Positions 25,901 to 40,900 of a DNA stretch of 64,000 nt are shown here, one piece after another. Position numbers and translations under genes: made by a program. The stretch's first letter is position 1. Each line of letters begins with the position of its first letter. This DNA comes from Owenia fusiformis (Eukaryota > Annelida > Polychaeta > Sabellida > Oweniidae), in NCBI GenBank assembly GCA_903813345.2, contig CAIIXF020000005.1:17735375-17799374 (forward strand). Reading direction: 5' to 3'. The notes under the pieces were generated by a model. The model did no database searches. It saw only the letters and a program-made list of their open reading frames with translations, and had not been told where the DNA came from.

Positions 25901-28900
25901 TCATTAAAGTCCAAATTATACGACTGCCTCCCAAGATGAAGACAAAACAGTGTATGATATTCTGATGATGTGCAGAAGGGAGTTTAAATAAATTAAATTG
26001 ACCTTTAGTTTCTAATTGACATTTACTTTAGCCTTTACCTTCAGGGACAGGTATATAAGACTGTAACATGTTGCGTTTCTGTCATGAAATGTGGAAACAG
26101 TATTTGTTATACAGATTCTCCATTGAACAAAGTTAAAGGGAGAAGACCTCCATCTGTCCAGCATCCATCTATCTGTCCATTCGTCCAGTTGATAACTCAT
26201 ATATATATATACTGTTTGCTTGGGCTGATCTCTTCATACATACAATATGGCCTATGAGAGAGTACAAGTTCTGCTCAAAAGTGGATTTCCAATAGTGTGA
26301 TTCCATCTCTTTAAAAAGAGCCATTATCCATAATCTTTGAATCAGAGATAATCTTGCGTGACATTGTAGCATCATGACAATAATCGTGACATTGCAAGTT
26401 AGAATTCAACATCCATTGCGTATGAATAGAAAGATGCGTGGGAACATCAGAATGATAAACGTCTTTAGAGATCTATCTTAGAGTGGAAAATCCCTAAGAG
26501 ACAGGTATCAATTGATATTAGGGATGTTTCATATTGACAAATGAATATTCAGTAAACCTGCTGGGATCAGCTCAGAGTTTACAATGAGAGATGATTACAT
26601 GTCAGACTTGTTTTTCGAATCATGGCTCTTTGCTGCTAGATTGAACAGAGAGAGGACGAGAGAGTATGAGTTACAAAAGAAACATGTTCACTTTAGAGTA
26701 GATATACAATGAAACGTGTACAGTGGAATACCTCTAGAAGTGGAACTCCTGTGTTAGTGGATCACTTTTCAGAGTCCCAAGGCCAACTGAATTAATGCTA
26801 AGTAAAACTCTATAAGTAGAACACCTCCAAAGTAGAACACTTTTCAGAGGTACCATAGGTTTTCCACTAAGACAGGTTTTACTGGACAATACAAAATACA
26901 ATCTTTCATATATATATACGAGTATACTGATATTCATACAGAATTATGCAATTAAAGATCTAGACATAGAGCAATTTTGTCATAAATTATCTCAATTCTT
27001 AGCACTTTTTGACTCATTATTTCATTGTCTTGCCTTTCTAAACTTTCATACCTAAATGAGTAGATATAAAAATATTTTGTCAATCTTCATATATGGACCT
27101 TGGTAGTTTATATAAAGCTTTTCTATGACTTTTATAATTTGATTTTGATATTTCAACATAAAATGCAAAATTGGATAAAGATACGTTTTTCATACCCAAT
27201 TCTCTTACATATCTTGAGTCACTTATCACATGTTGATTAACCATTTCCAGAATTGTTATGTTGTTCTGGTTTTCCTCATTAGGATTTCAAAGTTCACTCC
27301 TTGCAGATCAAGTCTTTTCTCATATGTACCAACCCTCTGATCTCCCATCTTAAAATAGAATGTTTGCACTTGAATGCTTACTGACCCCCTGGGACTGACC
27401 CCTTCTGATTCTATTGCAGGAGTACACAAATCGAGGAAAAGTACACAAAAGAGATGGGCGCAAATTAAGAGACTTCATGAAAAAACAAATGCAGGATTTG
27501 ATGGATAAAAAGATTAAAGCTGTACAGGTATGTAAAATTATTTATCCTATGCCAAGTAGAGTTTTAGGGAGATAAGTTGGTAAGATATATCCCATATCCT
27601 GATTTTGAGGTTTCCGTATCCAGAACCTCCATATCTCCCGCCATATCTCCAGCTCCATGGCATATATTCCCGCTTTGACAAAAAAATTTCGAAAAAAGAT
27701 TTGAAAAAAATTAGAAAACTCCACTGGGTATAGGATAAAGCACTACCGTCCCTCAGGTAGATGCATATATTCCTCTGAATAAAGTCCATATCCAAAACCT
27801 GCCAGTACATAACCCTTTTTTATTTGTTTACATTTTCTTTTTCTCGAACTGAACAGAGTTATTTTATAAACATTTTAAACCGATTCCATTTTTCCATACA
27901 GATGTCAATATTTTCTGGAACTTTTCACAAATCATCATCCTATCCCATTAGTTTTTCATTAAATTCTGTTGAAATAATTTCTTATTCAAGTCAAATTTAG
28001 CTTTAATATGACATGGAACATGAAGCAAATATAGATTAGAGGGTTCCAATAATTATTTTCTGATCGGTTGATTCATTTTTGGCATAAATGATGACGCTTG
28101 CGGACTTTGGATGTCAGAATTTGAAGCGTTTGCTACAGATACTGAATAGACTTTGAACAAGTCAAGATGGAGGTTATTAAGCATATTTTCTGTCTGATTT
28201 AGTGAATTCATCTTTTTGGCATTAATGGTGAAGATAAGAGGCTAGACCTGTCAATAGTTTGAAGTTTTCAATATAGTGAAGAGGATTTGATATTGCTGAT
28301 CAATAGTAATAACTTTATAAGGTCTTAGTCGACAGTCTTGTCACGCCTAGTACAATGTTCTGAATACCTCTTTTTCTAGACTACCGAAGTCTGTATTAAA
28401 TCCTTTTTCCCCCACGCTATCTGTAGCATAGGTTGGGAAATAAGGCAGGTTGAGAAGGGCAGAGCATTGAGGCAAGATTTGTTCCGTTTGACCAGTCTCT
28501 TGTTTGTTTCTTTGTTTGTTTGTTTGTATGTTTGTTTGTTTGTTTGTTTTTTGTATGTTTGGTTAGTAACATGAATGTCTATTGGAAGTCTTGTCACAAG
28601 AAATGGTCAAAATGTGAAAAGCCTAAATATTTTTGAACTGCAATACTCCAAGGATTCCTTCAATGCTGCGCTTCCATAACTACCTTTTAGTATTCCTTTC
28701 AAGAAACTTTGAGTTAACTGAGACCTAAATGAGGTTTGATGCATTAAAGGTCTGTATAACAAAATCTCCAGTCTAAATGGCCAGTCTAATTTACTGCTTA
28801 ATGGGAACTTGCCTCCCTTGGGAGTGATCCCAAAACTAAATTGAACAACTCTCTTACAAAACAAATGGAAACAAGTATTTTATTCAATTCATCCAATTAC

Positions 28901-31900
28901 TGATTACATTGCAAGGTACATTATATATTGTATCGATTTCAAATGTACAATTGAAATGAAATCTCATAGTTTTATTAATTATCTAGTACGTGTATATAGT
29001 ATGTACATTGTACAATACTAGAAGATTACAGATTAAGATTTACAAGCCTATCAGAGCCCTCTGGGTTGATGCTTATACGGCACACCCAGTTGCCTTGTAA
29101 TTTGGAAATATTTTTTCGGAGTCAGTCGGCGTGTTATGTCTTTTAATGTTGCTTGAAATCCTCTCGATCACCAAACCGCGATGAAAGATCAGGATGACTT
29201 TTGCTCAATTGAAGTTCCATTTATAACGCAAGATATAATCAAGATTCTGATACAAATATATAACAATGGCAATTTCTAAGGATAGATCGAAATTTTCAAT
29301 TTGGAATTTATTGCAATTTGCGCAATGAATAACAAATCTATTTGCAATTGCAATTTCTTTCAGAAAACAGCATGTGATAAGAAATTCTAATTTGTCAGAG
29401 AAGGATATATGAATACCAAGCGAGATCTAAAAGGGACCAGTACTTTTAAGAATGGCCTTTACCAAGAAGAAATCATATTTGACATTTGGAAATACAGAAT
29501 TCTGCAATTAACTTATATGGAAAAGTCACATAATTCATTTGGGACTTGAACTCATGGTCCTTTGATTTGCAATTCCAATTTCTTGTCAGAAAATGTTATG
29601 TAATACAGAATTCTAATTTGTCACATAAGGATGAATGATTATAGGGTGAGAGCAAAACAGACCAAAATATTGATGTTTCTGAGCATCATTTTATATAATG
29701 ATGAATTTCCCTTAATAACAACATGTCATATGATAGTCTATAAGTTTGATTTTGTCTCCACATTTTATAAATGGTGTGCTATATCAGTGATTTGGAAATC
29801 GTTCAAAATGATTTAGATAGATAAGGTAGTACCTATTTGCCCTCCCCTAAATGCATCTGCCCTCTGTCCCATACTAAATTCTATTTGCATTCCCTTCCTA
29901 AATTCCTATTTACCCTCCAAGAATGTGAATTTGCCCTTTTTCGAAAATGTCTTTTGCCCTCTCTCTCAAATGCCTATTTGGCCCCTCCCCTATATATTTA
30001 AAAAAAGAGGGAAACAAAAAAGAACCTCATGCAAGATTAATTTATAGCCTACAATATGTGCATTTAGAATATACTTTAAAAGCATATGAGCCATTTTTAT
30101 AATCACGAATATAAACTTGTAGGTGGTAGGACAAAACACCTTTTGTCAGGAGTGCAAAAATTCTAGAACATCTTTCTAATTCTTATTGCAATTTAGATAA
30201 AAGGAAAAACTCATCTATTATCATCACTTGATTACATTTAGTTCAATGCGTGGAAATAAATCATGTTCCCGAGAAAGTGTTTATTTTTAAAGATATTCAA
30301 TGTAAAGAGGTTATGGTGAACTCTTAAGAGAACATAATGCGGCAACAAAAATATATTAACTACGATCCTTGGTAGATTAAAAGTTTAGATTAATTTGTCA
30401 AACATGGCTCTTAGATACAGAGTGTCTCAATGAAAATGTTACGAGTACAAAATGGTCAATATCTTTTATAATTTTGTCATTTATGGTACCCTAAAATATG
30501 AATTGGATTCTTAAATTGTTGTCACTTATAAATTGACAATTCCCAGCAATTGTAAAATTTTTTTGATGCTTCAAAATCATCCAGAGAATTACGCCTGGTT
30601 TGGTGATTCATCCGTAGCAATATAGATAGCCCCCTTGGAACTTCAGTTCTCTGCTAAATCATGATTTGAGATTATTGCTTCATTGACATACCTTGTTAGG
30701 TATTCTATAATTTCAAATGCCCTGTAACTCTTATCTTGAGCCACTATCTATACAGCTTCCAGATTTTGTTCTTTAGGATCATTAATGGATCATTAATGGA
30801 TCATTTAGGATCATTAATGTTTACTTATTCCATGGGCTTTCAACAGATTCATTAATAGTTTTTTAAAGTGTTTTGTCTCATGGCAATTTAGGTTCTCTAA
30901 GTTATTTTGATAACTCCATAAGAGCTCATATCATTTTTAGACATTAATGTTGACATCTTTGCTCATATATTTTCAGACATTAAAGGATGCAGCTGAGAAG
31001 GCCTATCAGAAATATGATGAGCCTGAAAATATTGACCAGGTAAGACCTGATTGAATCATACTTTCATGAAAAATATTAATGAGATTTTTTTTTTTTTTTT
31101 TTTTTTTTATATGTGATTTATTTCATAGTAAAATAGAATTATTACATACACATGTTGCGGCTTTGCAATGGAGCATTATAAGCCACAATGGAATAATAAC
31201 AAGATTTAAAAAGAAAGTATGACAATGGATTTGCAATAAACAAAATAATTATTGTGTACAAAATTATACAGTTGGTGGTGGAAGAAATACTTACACGCTT
31301 GCACACCTTTGAATAAAAGCTGAGGTGAGCCTTAAAATTTCAATATTAACTTCTTTTGGCAGACTTCTGTCTCCATACAAAAACAATGATAATTTGTCTT
31401 GCTGGTTTTTAAATGCTGGGTAATTAAAATTTAGAAGAGTAAGTGCATCCTCTAAATCTTTTAGATATTGTGATCTAAGGTTACAAGAGAACATGACATG
31501 AATGGATGTTTCATTGCTATACCCACATTTGCATGTAGGGGATGGTACATTAGTAAAATTGTGGGCGTAAAAATGGGACTGGAAGATCAGATCACAGCGC
31601 ATCTTGTTCAGAGAAATTTCTTGGCTCCTTGTCAAGGAGATCTCTGAGGAATTAATGATATAAGTAGTCATTAATTTTTTCTTTACATTCGATTTAAAAA
31701 TATTAAGATTTGGTGATTCTTTAGTTTCGGGTGGGAGAGACTCCCAGTCAATGATGGATTTAAATATGCATGATCTATTTGAAAATGTTGAGGTTTTGAT
31801 TGGAATTTGGTAGTCACGGCTTCTTCGTGTTATTGATGGAAGATTTCTACGATATTGATTAAAAATACTCAAAACGTAGGATGGAAGTTTATTGTTGTAA

Positions 31901-34900
31901 GCTCGGTACATTAGGAAAAGTCTATGCATTTGTCTTCTATCAGATAGCTTTGGCCAATTTAAGCAGTTAAGGACTTTTGTTGAAGATGTTCCATGTAGTA
32001 CACCTGAGCAAATGCAGGCTGCTTTGTAGTATAATTGATCAATGGATTTTAATTTACTTATATTTGCACAACCATAAAGAATATCGCAATAGTCGAAAAT
32101 TGGAAGTATGAGGTGTTTTCCATTTAATTTGTTGCTTAGAGATTTAAGTGGGTTTAATAGTTTATCAATCCTCTTGGTGAGCTCTGTGATGTGTTGGTCA
32201 AAAGTTAGGTGTTTGTCTAGTATGAGGCCTAAATGTTTATGATGATCAACTCGAGGTAGAACATCATTACCAATTTTGAGGTCAGGAACGTTATATTCAC
32301 ATTTCCTTGGGTTTGAGAAAATTATGTCTTTGCTTTTAGAGGCCTTGAAGTTCATTTTCCATGTCTTGGACCATTGGAAAATTGAATTAAGATCAGATTG
32401 TAAAATTGTGTTACTTTCAATGAGATTTGATTTGGAATATGGTTGGTATAGAGATGTGTCATCTGCATAAATGTAGCATTTGCTTGATAAGGTTTCAGGG
32501 AGATCATTTATATAAATCAGGAAGAGTAGTGGTCCAAGAATAGAGCCTTGTCGAACGCCAGCAATGAGATAAGACCTGATTGAATTGTCCGTCTGTTAAA
32601 ATACTTATTCCTCTTCATTTCTCAAAAGAGAATATCTTAAATAGAGCTTCATTAATGCTTTTTCAATAAGAAATAATTCTTTGATCAGAAGCCTTAGAAG
32701 ATGTTATGCAAAAAAGTCATCTGAGATATTTATCTCTTATATAAATTTCCACAGGAATACCATAATAATAATAATGAGGCAATAAATATTTGATCAACAT
32801 CAAAGCCATAGCCCCAGGGTTTCCTGGTAATTCAATGGCATTTTTATACAATTGGAAATGTCAACTACAGTCTACAAACCACTGAATACTCTCACTATTA
32901 GATATGCACCAGCAATTGAATACTCATTATATAATTGAATACTCATCATATAAAGTATGCACCAAATGAATACTCTCATCATGATAAGTATGGGCCAATT
33001 GAATACTGTTTTTATGATAAGTATGTGCCAATTGAATACTCTCATTATGATAAGTATGGGCCAATTGAATACTCTCTTTATGATAAGTATGCGCCAATTG
33101 AATACTCGCATTATGATAAGTATGCACCAATTGAATACTCTCATTATGATAAGTATTTGCCAATTGAATACTCTCATTATGATAAGTATGGGGCATTTGA
33201 ATACTCTCTTTATGATAAGAATGGGCCATTTGAATACTCTCTTTATGATAAGTATGCTCCAATTGAAAACTCGCACTATGATAAGTATGGGCTAATTGAA
33301 TTCTCTCACATAATACATGTATGTATTCGCCAATTGAATTTTTCATTATACTTCAAAGAACATCATTTAGAAGTGTATATTATGAATCAAAATACTCAGA
33401 ACTGGGACTGTGCTGCCATGTTGGCACCCTCTGCAGTCTTAAACTCAAAAGATCGGGTTGCATTAAGACCCAGATTGTTCATGCTATTGAGAAACTGTAA
33501 TTTCTGCTGCCCACACTAAAGTACTTTAAGATCGGATGACTCAGATGTATTTCCAATTTCCCTAATGGCACTGTGTACTTGTGAGATTTTTATTTATCAC
33601 ATTAATAATAGAGGAACCATTGGATACTTCATCTTTTTTACTCCTGTTTCAGTCATTTTCTGGAACATAGTGATTCAGATTGACCTCATATAGGATATTT
33701 GTAAGGCAGTTTTTGCTGTGTATTGAATTATTTAAAGGGAGCCATTGGCCAGATTCAATATTCCATTCACGTAATACTTTTTCTGACGGATACATGAATA
33801 AGTCCTAATCCAGTTCAGTTCAAAATACCCATGGAGACCTTTTTAACCGATCAGCTACTTGGGGGGTTCATCCCTAAAATCAACACTAAATTGATTTATA
33901 ATCGTACAGTTAAATATAAGTTTTGTCATGAAATCAACTAAAATTGACATGTTTAAGATGATTGGGAATCTGGCAGTTGATAAAGTGATTTCCCTAGGCT
34001 AGTATTATTTTTTTCAAATTTATTTCTCATTTCCTTCATAAAAAAATAAATCAAATTACAAATTATTTAAAGTGGACACCTTATATAGGTGTATATACTG
34101 ATTACTGCTTGATTAAACATAAATTGAATTTAATAATAGCTCAAATGAATAAATAAGTATAAATAAGAGCATATTAATATATAATTGTTGTTTGTAGAAT
34201 TTACTTACAACTTGCAAATCTCTAAATTGAGTAACTTTGCTAAAATTAGTAACTTTTTCGCAACATTACTAAATAATGATGTCATGAGCGATTTTTATTT
34301 CGTAACTTTATGTTCACCTCTGGAGGTCTTGTAAGTCTTTATTAAGTCTTCCTTTACACTTTCGTTTTTACAGTAGTTATACATCACAGATAGTTCAAGT
34401 ATACAGGAAATTCATTTTGGTTTTACATGTATATTCATTTGAATACATTATCAGTGGTATACCATAGAAAACAAAACATTATGGACTATATTCAATCACA
34501 TGCTAGATGTTCTCACATTTATATAGTTTTGTTGGAACTGCGAATATGGGAATAGAATGATGTCACATAGCTCATTTTTCGTAAACCTAACTAAAAGATA
34601 CAAACTTTCGAGAAATAAAATATGTGTTTTTTTCAAACTTACTCATTTTTCGAGAAATAGACCCCAGGATAATAGGCCATTTAAGATGGCTAAGTTCGTT
34701 TTTTCATCTGCCTTCCCCAAGATGTAATGGTCCAGCCTTTAGATCAATAGTGATTTGGTTCGAAATTGTTTATTCATTCTATCATTCAGTTATTTTAAAA
34801 AAGTCCATGGATCCAATCAAAGAATTGCTCTGATCCAAATGATTTACTTCGGATATAAGAAATAGTGAATAACTGTAGCAATAATAATAGTGAAAAGTTA

Positions 34901-37900
34901 GAACATTTTCCAAAAACTCAGCTTGACCAGAATAGATTTTATCAATAACCCAGATGTGAGTAGGTAGTTACCAGTTTCACCACCAGGTGGCTAATTCGGG
35001 GTAGATAACATGGCAAGGTATTAGACAATTCATTTGTTTTAATGGTTCAATTTTCATATTACCATTTATACCATGGTCAGAGGATGTAAAAAACTGTACA
35101 GTTAACCATATGTCGGAGAAACTGACATGTTTAAAAGTCAATTAAAGATATATATATATATAGAGCAATATCAGGTATATAATAGCAAGTGATAAATCAC
35201 ATATTTGGGGCAGGGATGATATCAGGAAATAGACGGATGATATCAGGGATGATATCAATTGAACAAACAATTTTGTTCAATATATGACTTGTACATTACA
35301 TTCTTTCCTTCATAAATGTTGTTCCACAAGACCAAACACACAAAAGTTTGAGAACAAAAATATGCTAATAAAACTTTGTAAATTTTTAATCGAGGCTTGG
35401 CAAAAAATGTACATATATAAATGTTATTTTAATGTTTGTTACTGTATTAGTTAAGTGTGTCTTGTGTACTCTTATACCCTATAAGGGGTGAATTGAGAAA
35501 TCAATAAATAAATAAAATAAATTTAACTCCGTTTTGAAGTATAAGTAAAATTGAGCGTACAACATTTAATTTCTTAAGTTGTTATTATACAAATCAAGCA
35601 CCAACGAATGAATGCAAACAATCAAAAACATGTATTATATTCGTCATTTAAATATGGTTGTACCCTTTCTTCTATTCTCTGTAATTATGAATAATAAAAC
35701 CCATATTTCTATCAAAAAAGATGAAATGCTATTATAAGAGTCAATTTTCAATAAATGCCACTGGGATCTTGATTATTATGCAGTTTGCAGAATGTAATCT
35801 AGGGAAAGTACAGCTCATAATTTTATTTATTCACTCCATTCCTAATTTTTTATTCACCCCTTACTTTGAGTAATAAAATAACAATATTTCTAATTTGTTT
35901 GCAGATTCAAATCCCAAAAGTAGAATCCTGTAACTGAAATGCTATGCTAGTTTTTGAACATCAATGCAAAACAAATTCGATAAGCAATAAGTAAAATAAA
36001 CAATCATGACATCTTGCTCAAAATTATGTAGAAATGCCATTGAATAAAATTGATCGTTTCATCATTAGAGATAAGAAAAGGAGTGTATAAACAAGAGTTT
36101 CTTATAATTGAAATAGGTAGCTTGTATGATAAGTGAAACTCGTCGCAACTATACAATGTCTAGAACTATAGTTTGAATACACAAAAGGCCAATAAATTAG
36201 CATTGAATAAATGTTACACTGTTGCTCTGTGTTTGTTGTATAAATAGAATGTATCCCGACTGAGTCATAGATACATTTATATTGTGATCATTCTCATATT
36301 GCTTGCCTCGATCGCGTGATATCCAGAAATGATTTAACCATTATTTATGTATATCTGAATCGTACTTGCATCACTCTGAGAAATAATATATTATACTTGT
36401 ATCACTCTAGAAAATAAAACTTTGTACTTGTATGACTTCAAGAAATAATATAGTATACTTGTAAACTTTAAAAAATAAAACTTTGTACTTGTATCACTTT
36501 GAAAAATAAAGCTTTGAACTTCTTTATTTCTTTTTTTTTCCAATTAATTCAATTACATAATAAAGATTTTAACAGTAGACACATGCTTATGTGTATATAC
36601 TGAGTTTACAGTTGAAAAAATGAAAAGAGTAACTTATTATTAATAAGAAAGAAAAATATGAGCAATGTTTTGAAGCAGGAGCAATCAGCCTGAGAAATAA
36701 TATATTATACTTGCATCACTCTAAAGATTAAATCATTGCAGTTGCATCACTCTAAAGATAAAACTTTGCACTTGTATCACTTAAAGAAATAATTCATTGT
36801 ACTTGCATCACTTCAGAAATAAAACTTTGTACTTGCATCACTTCAAGGAATAAAAAATTGTACTTGCATAACTGTAAAAAAAGAAGACTTTGTACTTGTA
36901 TCACTTCAAGAAATAAAATATTTTTTACTTGCATCACTTTGAAAAATAAAACTTTGTACTTGTATCACTTCAAGAAATAATATATTTTACTTGCATCACT
37001 TTGAAAAATAAAACTTTGTACTTGTATTACTTCAAGAAATAAAAAATTGTACTTGCATCACTCTGAGAAATAAAATTGATGTTTTATAAATGCATATATA
37101 GCCACTGGGATAATATAATGTATTTATCTAACTTAATAAAAACACATACTGATACTTCCCAATGTCTCTCATGGGCACATCTAAAGTACTCCCTCGTTTG
37201 ATGTTCCTTGCAACTTTATCGATTTTTGCCATTTTCTGCCTAATCTTTAAATTCCTTTTCAATAATGATTATTTCTCACAACTTTGAATAAAGTATCTGA
37301 TATTCCTGGATTTCTATAGAATTTTCAGTCTGTTTATTACTTGGTGTTTGTTCACTTCTGTCCCTGCTTGTTCAACTACATTAGGCTTATGAAAAACCAT
37401 GGGATGAGTTGTCTAGCAGTTGCATTGTGTTGTCTAGCGATGAGTTGTCTTGTTAAATTGAATTGTCTGGTAACCCTCCGTTTTTGCTCTTCTGAATTTT
37501 GGATATTTGGCATGATATTTACAGTTTATATAGTCCACCCGTGTAGCTGAGCGGTAGCGCATGTACGTAATAGGTCCTGGATTCGATCCCCGGTTCAGGC
37601 AAGACTAAATTTGATTGTTCGCGTGAAGTACTTCAGGGTGTTTGACTGAGTGGTCCGCAACTCGTACAAAAGGCTGTGGTGTGTACTTGTATGTCTATTT
37701 ATAAGTGCACATAAAAGAACACAGGGCTCCTTCAAGGAGGGGTTTCTGGGTCTATCTTCCAGGTTAATTTCGTAATTTACGACCGTATATATATGGGATA
37801 TACACAAGTGGTATTGCTCACCTTCATTGGTGGTAAACAAAATACAATACAATACAGGGGCCTTAAATATGACAATTCTGTTATATTGTATTATGTGAAT

Positions 37901-40900
37901 CTTGATATCGGTTAAAAACAACGGCATAGAAAACACTTCGTCAGGAAAACATAACCCCACATTGAAATCCTGATTTAGGGAGCTTTTGCATCCATAGGAG
38001 CAAAGGCGCATGATGTATGCTGTTACAAAGATAAATCATCCATTTTTAGATAATGAGTGCAATCAATATCCATTAGATAGCTCTGTGAACCTAGAAGTGG
38101 TTACTTGCCTGACTCCATTAGGACCTCCATTCTCAATGTGCACTCAAATCAGTTATTACGTCAACTCTGACTCAGATTTCTCATATCAGCTATTGTTGAT
38201 CTACAGTGTTGACTCTTCAAAGAATGTACATGTACTTTTTTTTAATTCACAAGTTAAATGAATGAATAGTTTCAAACTTACAGGGGTTAATTTTTCATAA
38301 TGGTATGTTCAATGTTCAAGTTTGGAGGTGTTCCACTTTCACAGGTTCAATTTATATTAAGCCAATGGGTTTCAAAAATGGGACTTTGAAAATGTGCTCG
38401 ACTTGTGAGGTGTTACACTTAGCAGGTCACCTCTAGCAGGTTTTCCTGTATTTAGAATGCTCTAACTTATCTCTACAAATGTGATTCTAAAATGTTACCT
38501 TATTTGAACTATACATCTTGTACATGTATTATAAACTATTGAATGATTTGGAGTGCAATCCAGGATATATTCTGCTCGAGAAATTCCGTATAGGAAGGAG
38601 ACAAAGTCAAGTGCAATACAGTTTGGTACAGCACAAGAACTGACCAATCAGAAGGCTTCATTTTACAGATCATACGATAATAGTTTATATTGTTTATAGG
38701 AAATTCATTCAAATAGTTTTAAAATAAGTGCTTGGAATGTCAGTGGTTTAAAAAGCAAGTATATGCAATAGTATAATAGATTTTAGCCCATCTTTCTTAA
38801 GTCTCCTCAATAGCTGAAGTTTCATTTGTCTTCATTTGTCATTCTCACAAGTGAATTTAGTCGATTGAGTTGTTTGCAAGCGCCAGTGACTAATTTGATG
38901 ATGTAAAGCCACCTAAAAGGAAGATATTACCAACCAGTTTGACATTATTTCAGGATAATACTTCAATTTTTTACAATCTAGTAAGAAAATAATTGAAAAG
39001 TGGACATTTCCTTTTTCAATTAATTCTAATGAATTTGGATATTTCTATGTCTTAAATCTTCGATAACTTCCACATTTGATCAGCTATCTCAATTCTTTTT
39101 ATTAGAATTTTATTATGAATATAAGAGAAACACGCTTCACTCTTAGGGCCAAAGATCTAGCCCTACCCAATCTGAATATGACCCATCATAATCCAACTGC
39201 CCAACCAGAATATGGGATAGACTAGGCATCCATCTATTGGTCAATCTGTTTGTCATTTATATATTTCCAACTGTCCAATTGTCAACATTGGTGATTCAAC
39301 ATTATTGGTATCGGGTACATGTATCTTTTTTTAATGTCATTCCTGTCCTAATTCAATTTCAATAGTATCAAACCATTCCAATGAATTAGGACATTCTGCA
39401 TCTTTAATCTTCAATAACTTCTATATTGACCAGATATCTCAGTTCTTTTTTAAATCAGCCATTGTAGAAACACATTGCCATGATGTTTGAAAAGATCAGT
39501 TCTAAGATTTTATACTCTACTATAAAGTTGGAACAAAAATTTCATGACTTCTGGTACAACCCTTGTACATATGTGTTAATTTGATGATAGTTTGACAACA
39601 TTAAAGCAGATATGAAATGCTATTTTTGACCTAAAGGAATCAATATAATTTTTTGATAAATGTTTTTGGACATGTTTTCTCATCAGTATTGTGGAAATTA
39701 TTTCACTCTAACGATCGTTATAGCTGCTTAATAAGCAATATTCAAATAGGTTGTGACATTATTGGCCCCCATGTGATCTCTCACTGGTCACCACGTGGCC
39801 CGTTTTGGTCCATTAAAGTCATAATGACAAGATGTTTTGTTATTTGTTTACATAAATCATAAAACAGTCATATGGTTGCTGTGACATTGTGATTACCAAA
39901 GGAACCAATAAACCAAAACTATATATTATGTATGACGTTTCTAATCACGTGGGGGCCAATCTGATTGATCAGTTAATTTTATTACGTTATTTATGACCAT
40001 TAACAGTTATCTAACATTTCTTTTAAAATGGCTATTGCAGTACTCTACGTTAGGCTTACAATGAAGAAAATCACATTTTTGTAGCTGCAAGTTGAGAAAA
40101 CCTATTTCAGTTGTCCTTAAATACTTTGGTTGTTAGTAAATGATGTATTTAGATATTCAGTTGAAAATCTCCAAAGGTCTCTACTTGTTTTTTAGAATTA
40201 ATTGAAATAATTAAATCCTTTTTATTCTCAATCAATTCGGAAAATGGAACATAACATATTGTCTCTTAAGAAGGTCCAGTAACATGTGAGGCGTAATCGA
40301 TGTAGAAATGCTATTTAATGCATTAATGCAGCTAAGTTCTCTAAATAAATAGGAATTATTTTTTCTCGTCTCAGAGGTTGACTCTTCAGTTGACTCTTCA
40401 GTCTGGCATTGTTCTCCCCAAGAAGCAAATTGTAAATTTCATGACATAAACTATGATCTTTTGAGACTTCCTGTCTAATTGCATGTTGGAGTAATTCATC
40501 TCTTTCATGAAGAAAATCATTCAATTGCTCTTGATCGTTCAATGAAATTGCTAGAAATCATTTCCCCATCAATAACAATAACACAATCAGTTGATTTGAT
40601 TTACGCAATTTATTCAAAATGTCATTGTAAACTTCATTTACAACTGTATCTTGGCGCCGTATTAAACGATTTAAGGCTAATCTCGAACTTAACATCTTTA
40701 CCATAAGTTAGCATGACCCCAAAATCTTTGTTATTGTATAAGAAAAATATTGATCTCATTTGCTATCTCTTGATACATCCATCTTTTATTTATCATTTTA
40801 GGTGCAGTATTACAATGCTAAGAAGTTGAATGAGCCTGTGGAAAAACTTGATGTTGAAGAAGATGAGCTGTTAACACCCCTACTACTAAATTCAACTGAG

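Larger units (their letters stand above)
32586..40801 (+). other. alpha2/delta intron 4, remainder
   Basis: Ends TTATCATTTTAG. It holds the 33-bp array, the dispersed inverted repeat at 34.9 kb, the interrupted ~35-bp array at 36.3-37.1 kb, a tRNA-derived SINE, a 200-bp TIR element near 39.8 kb and a possible antisense coding fragment at 40.3 kb. Two diverged direct repeats lie near 39.06 and 39.41 kb (TTCAATAACTTC blocks). Confidence 0.75.

Noticed and set aside
28607-28864. 85-codon minus-strand frame
   Set aside because: No domain, no splice support and ordinary intron composition.
32872-33519. Several 100-190-codon frames with 11-residue periods
   Set aside because: The 33-bp repeat keeps several frames open; not a gene.
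37532-37605. tRNA gene
   Set aside because: A and B boxes are present but the fold is imperfect, and a long unrelated body with an AATAC tail follows, as in a SINE.
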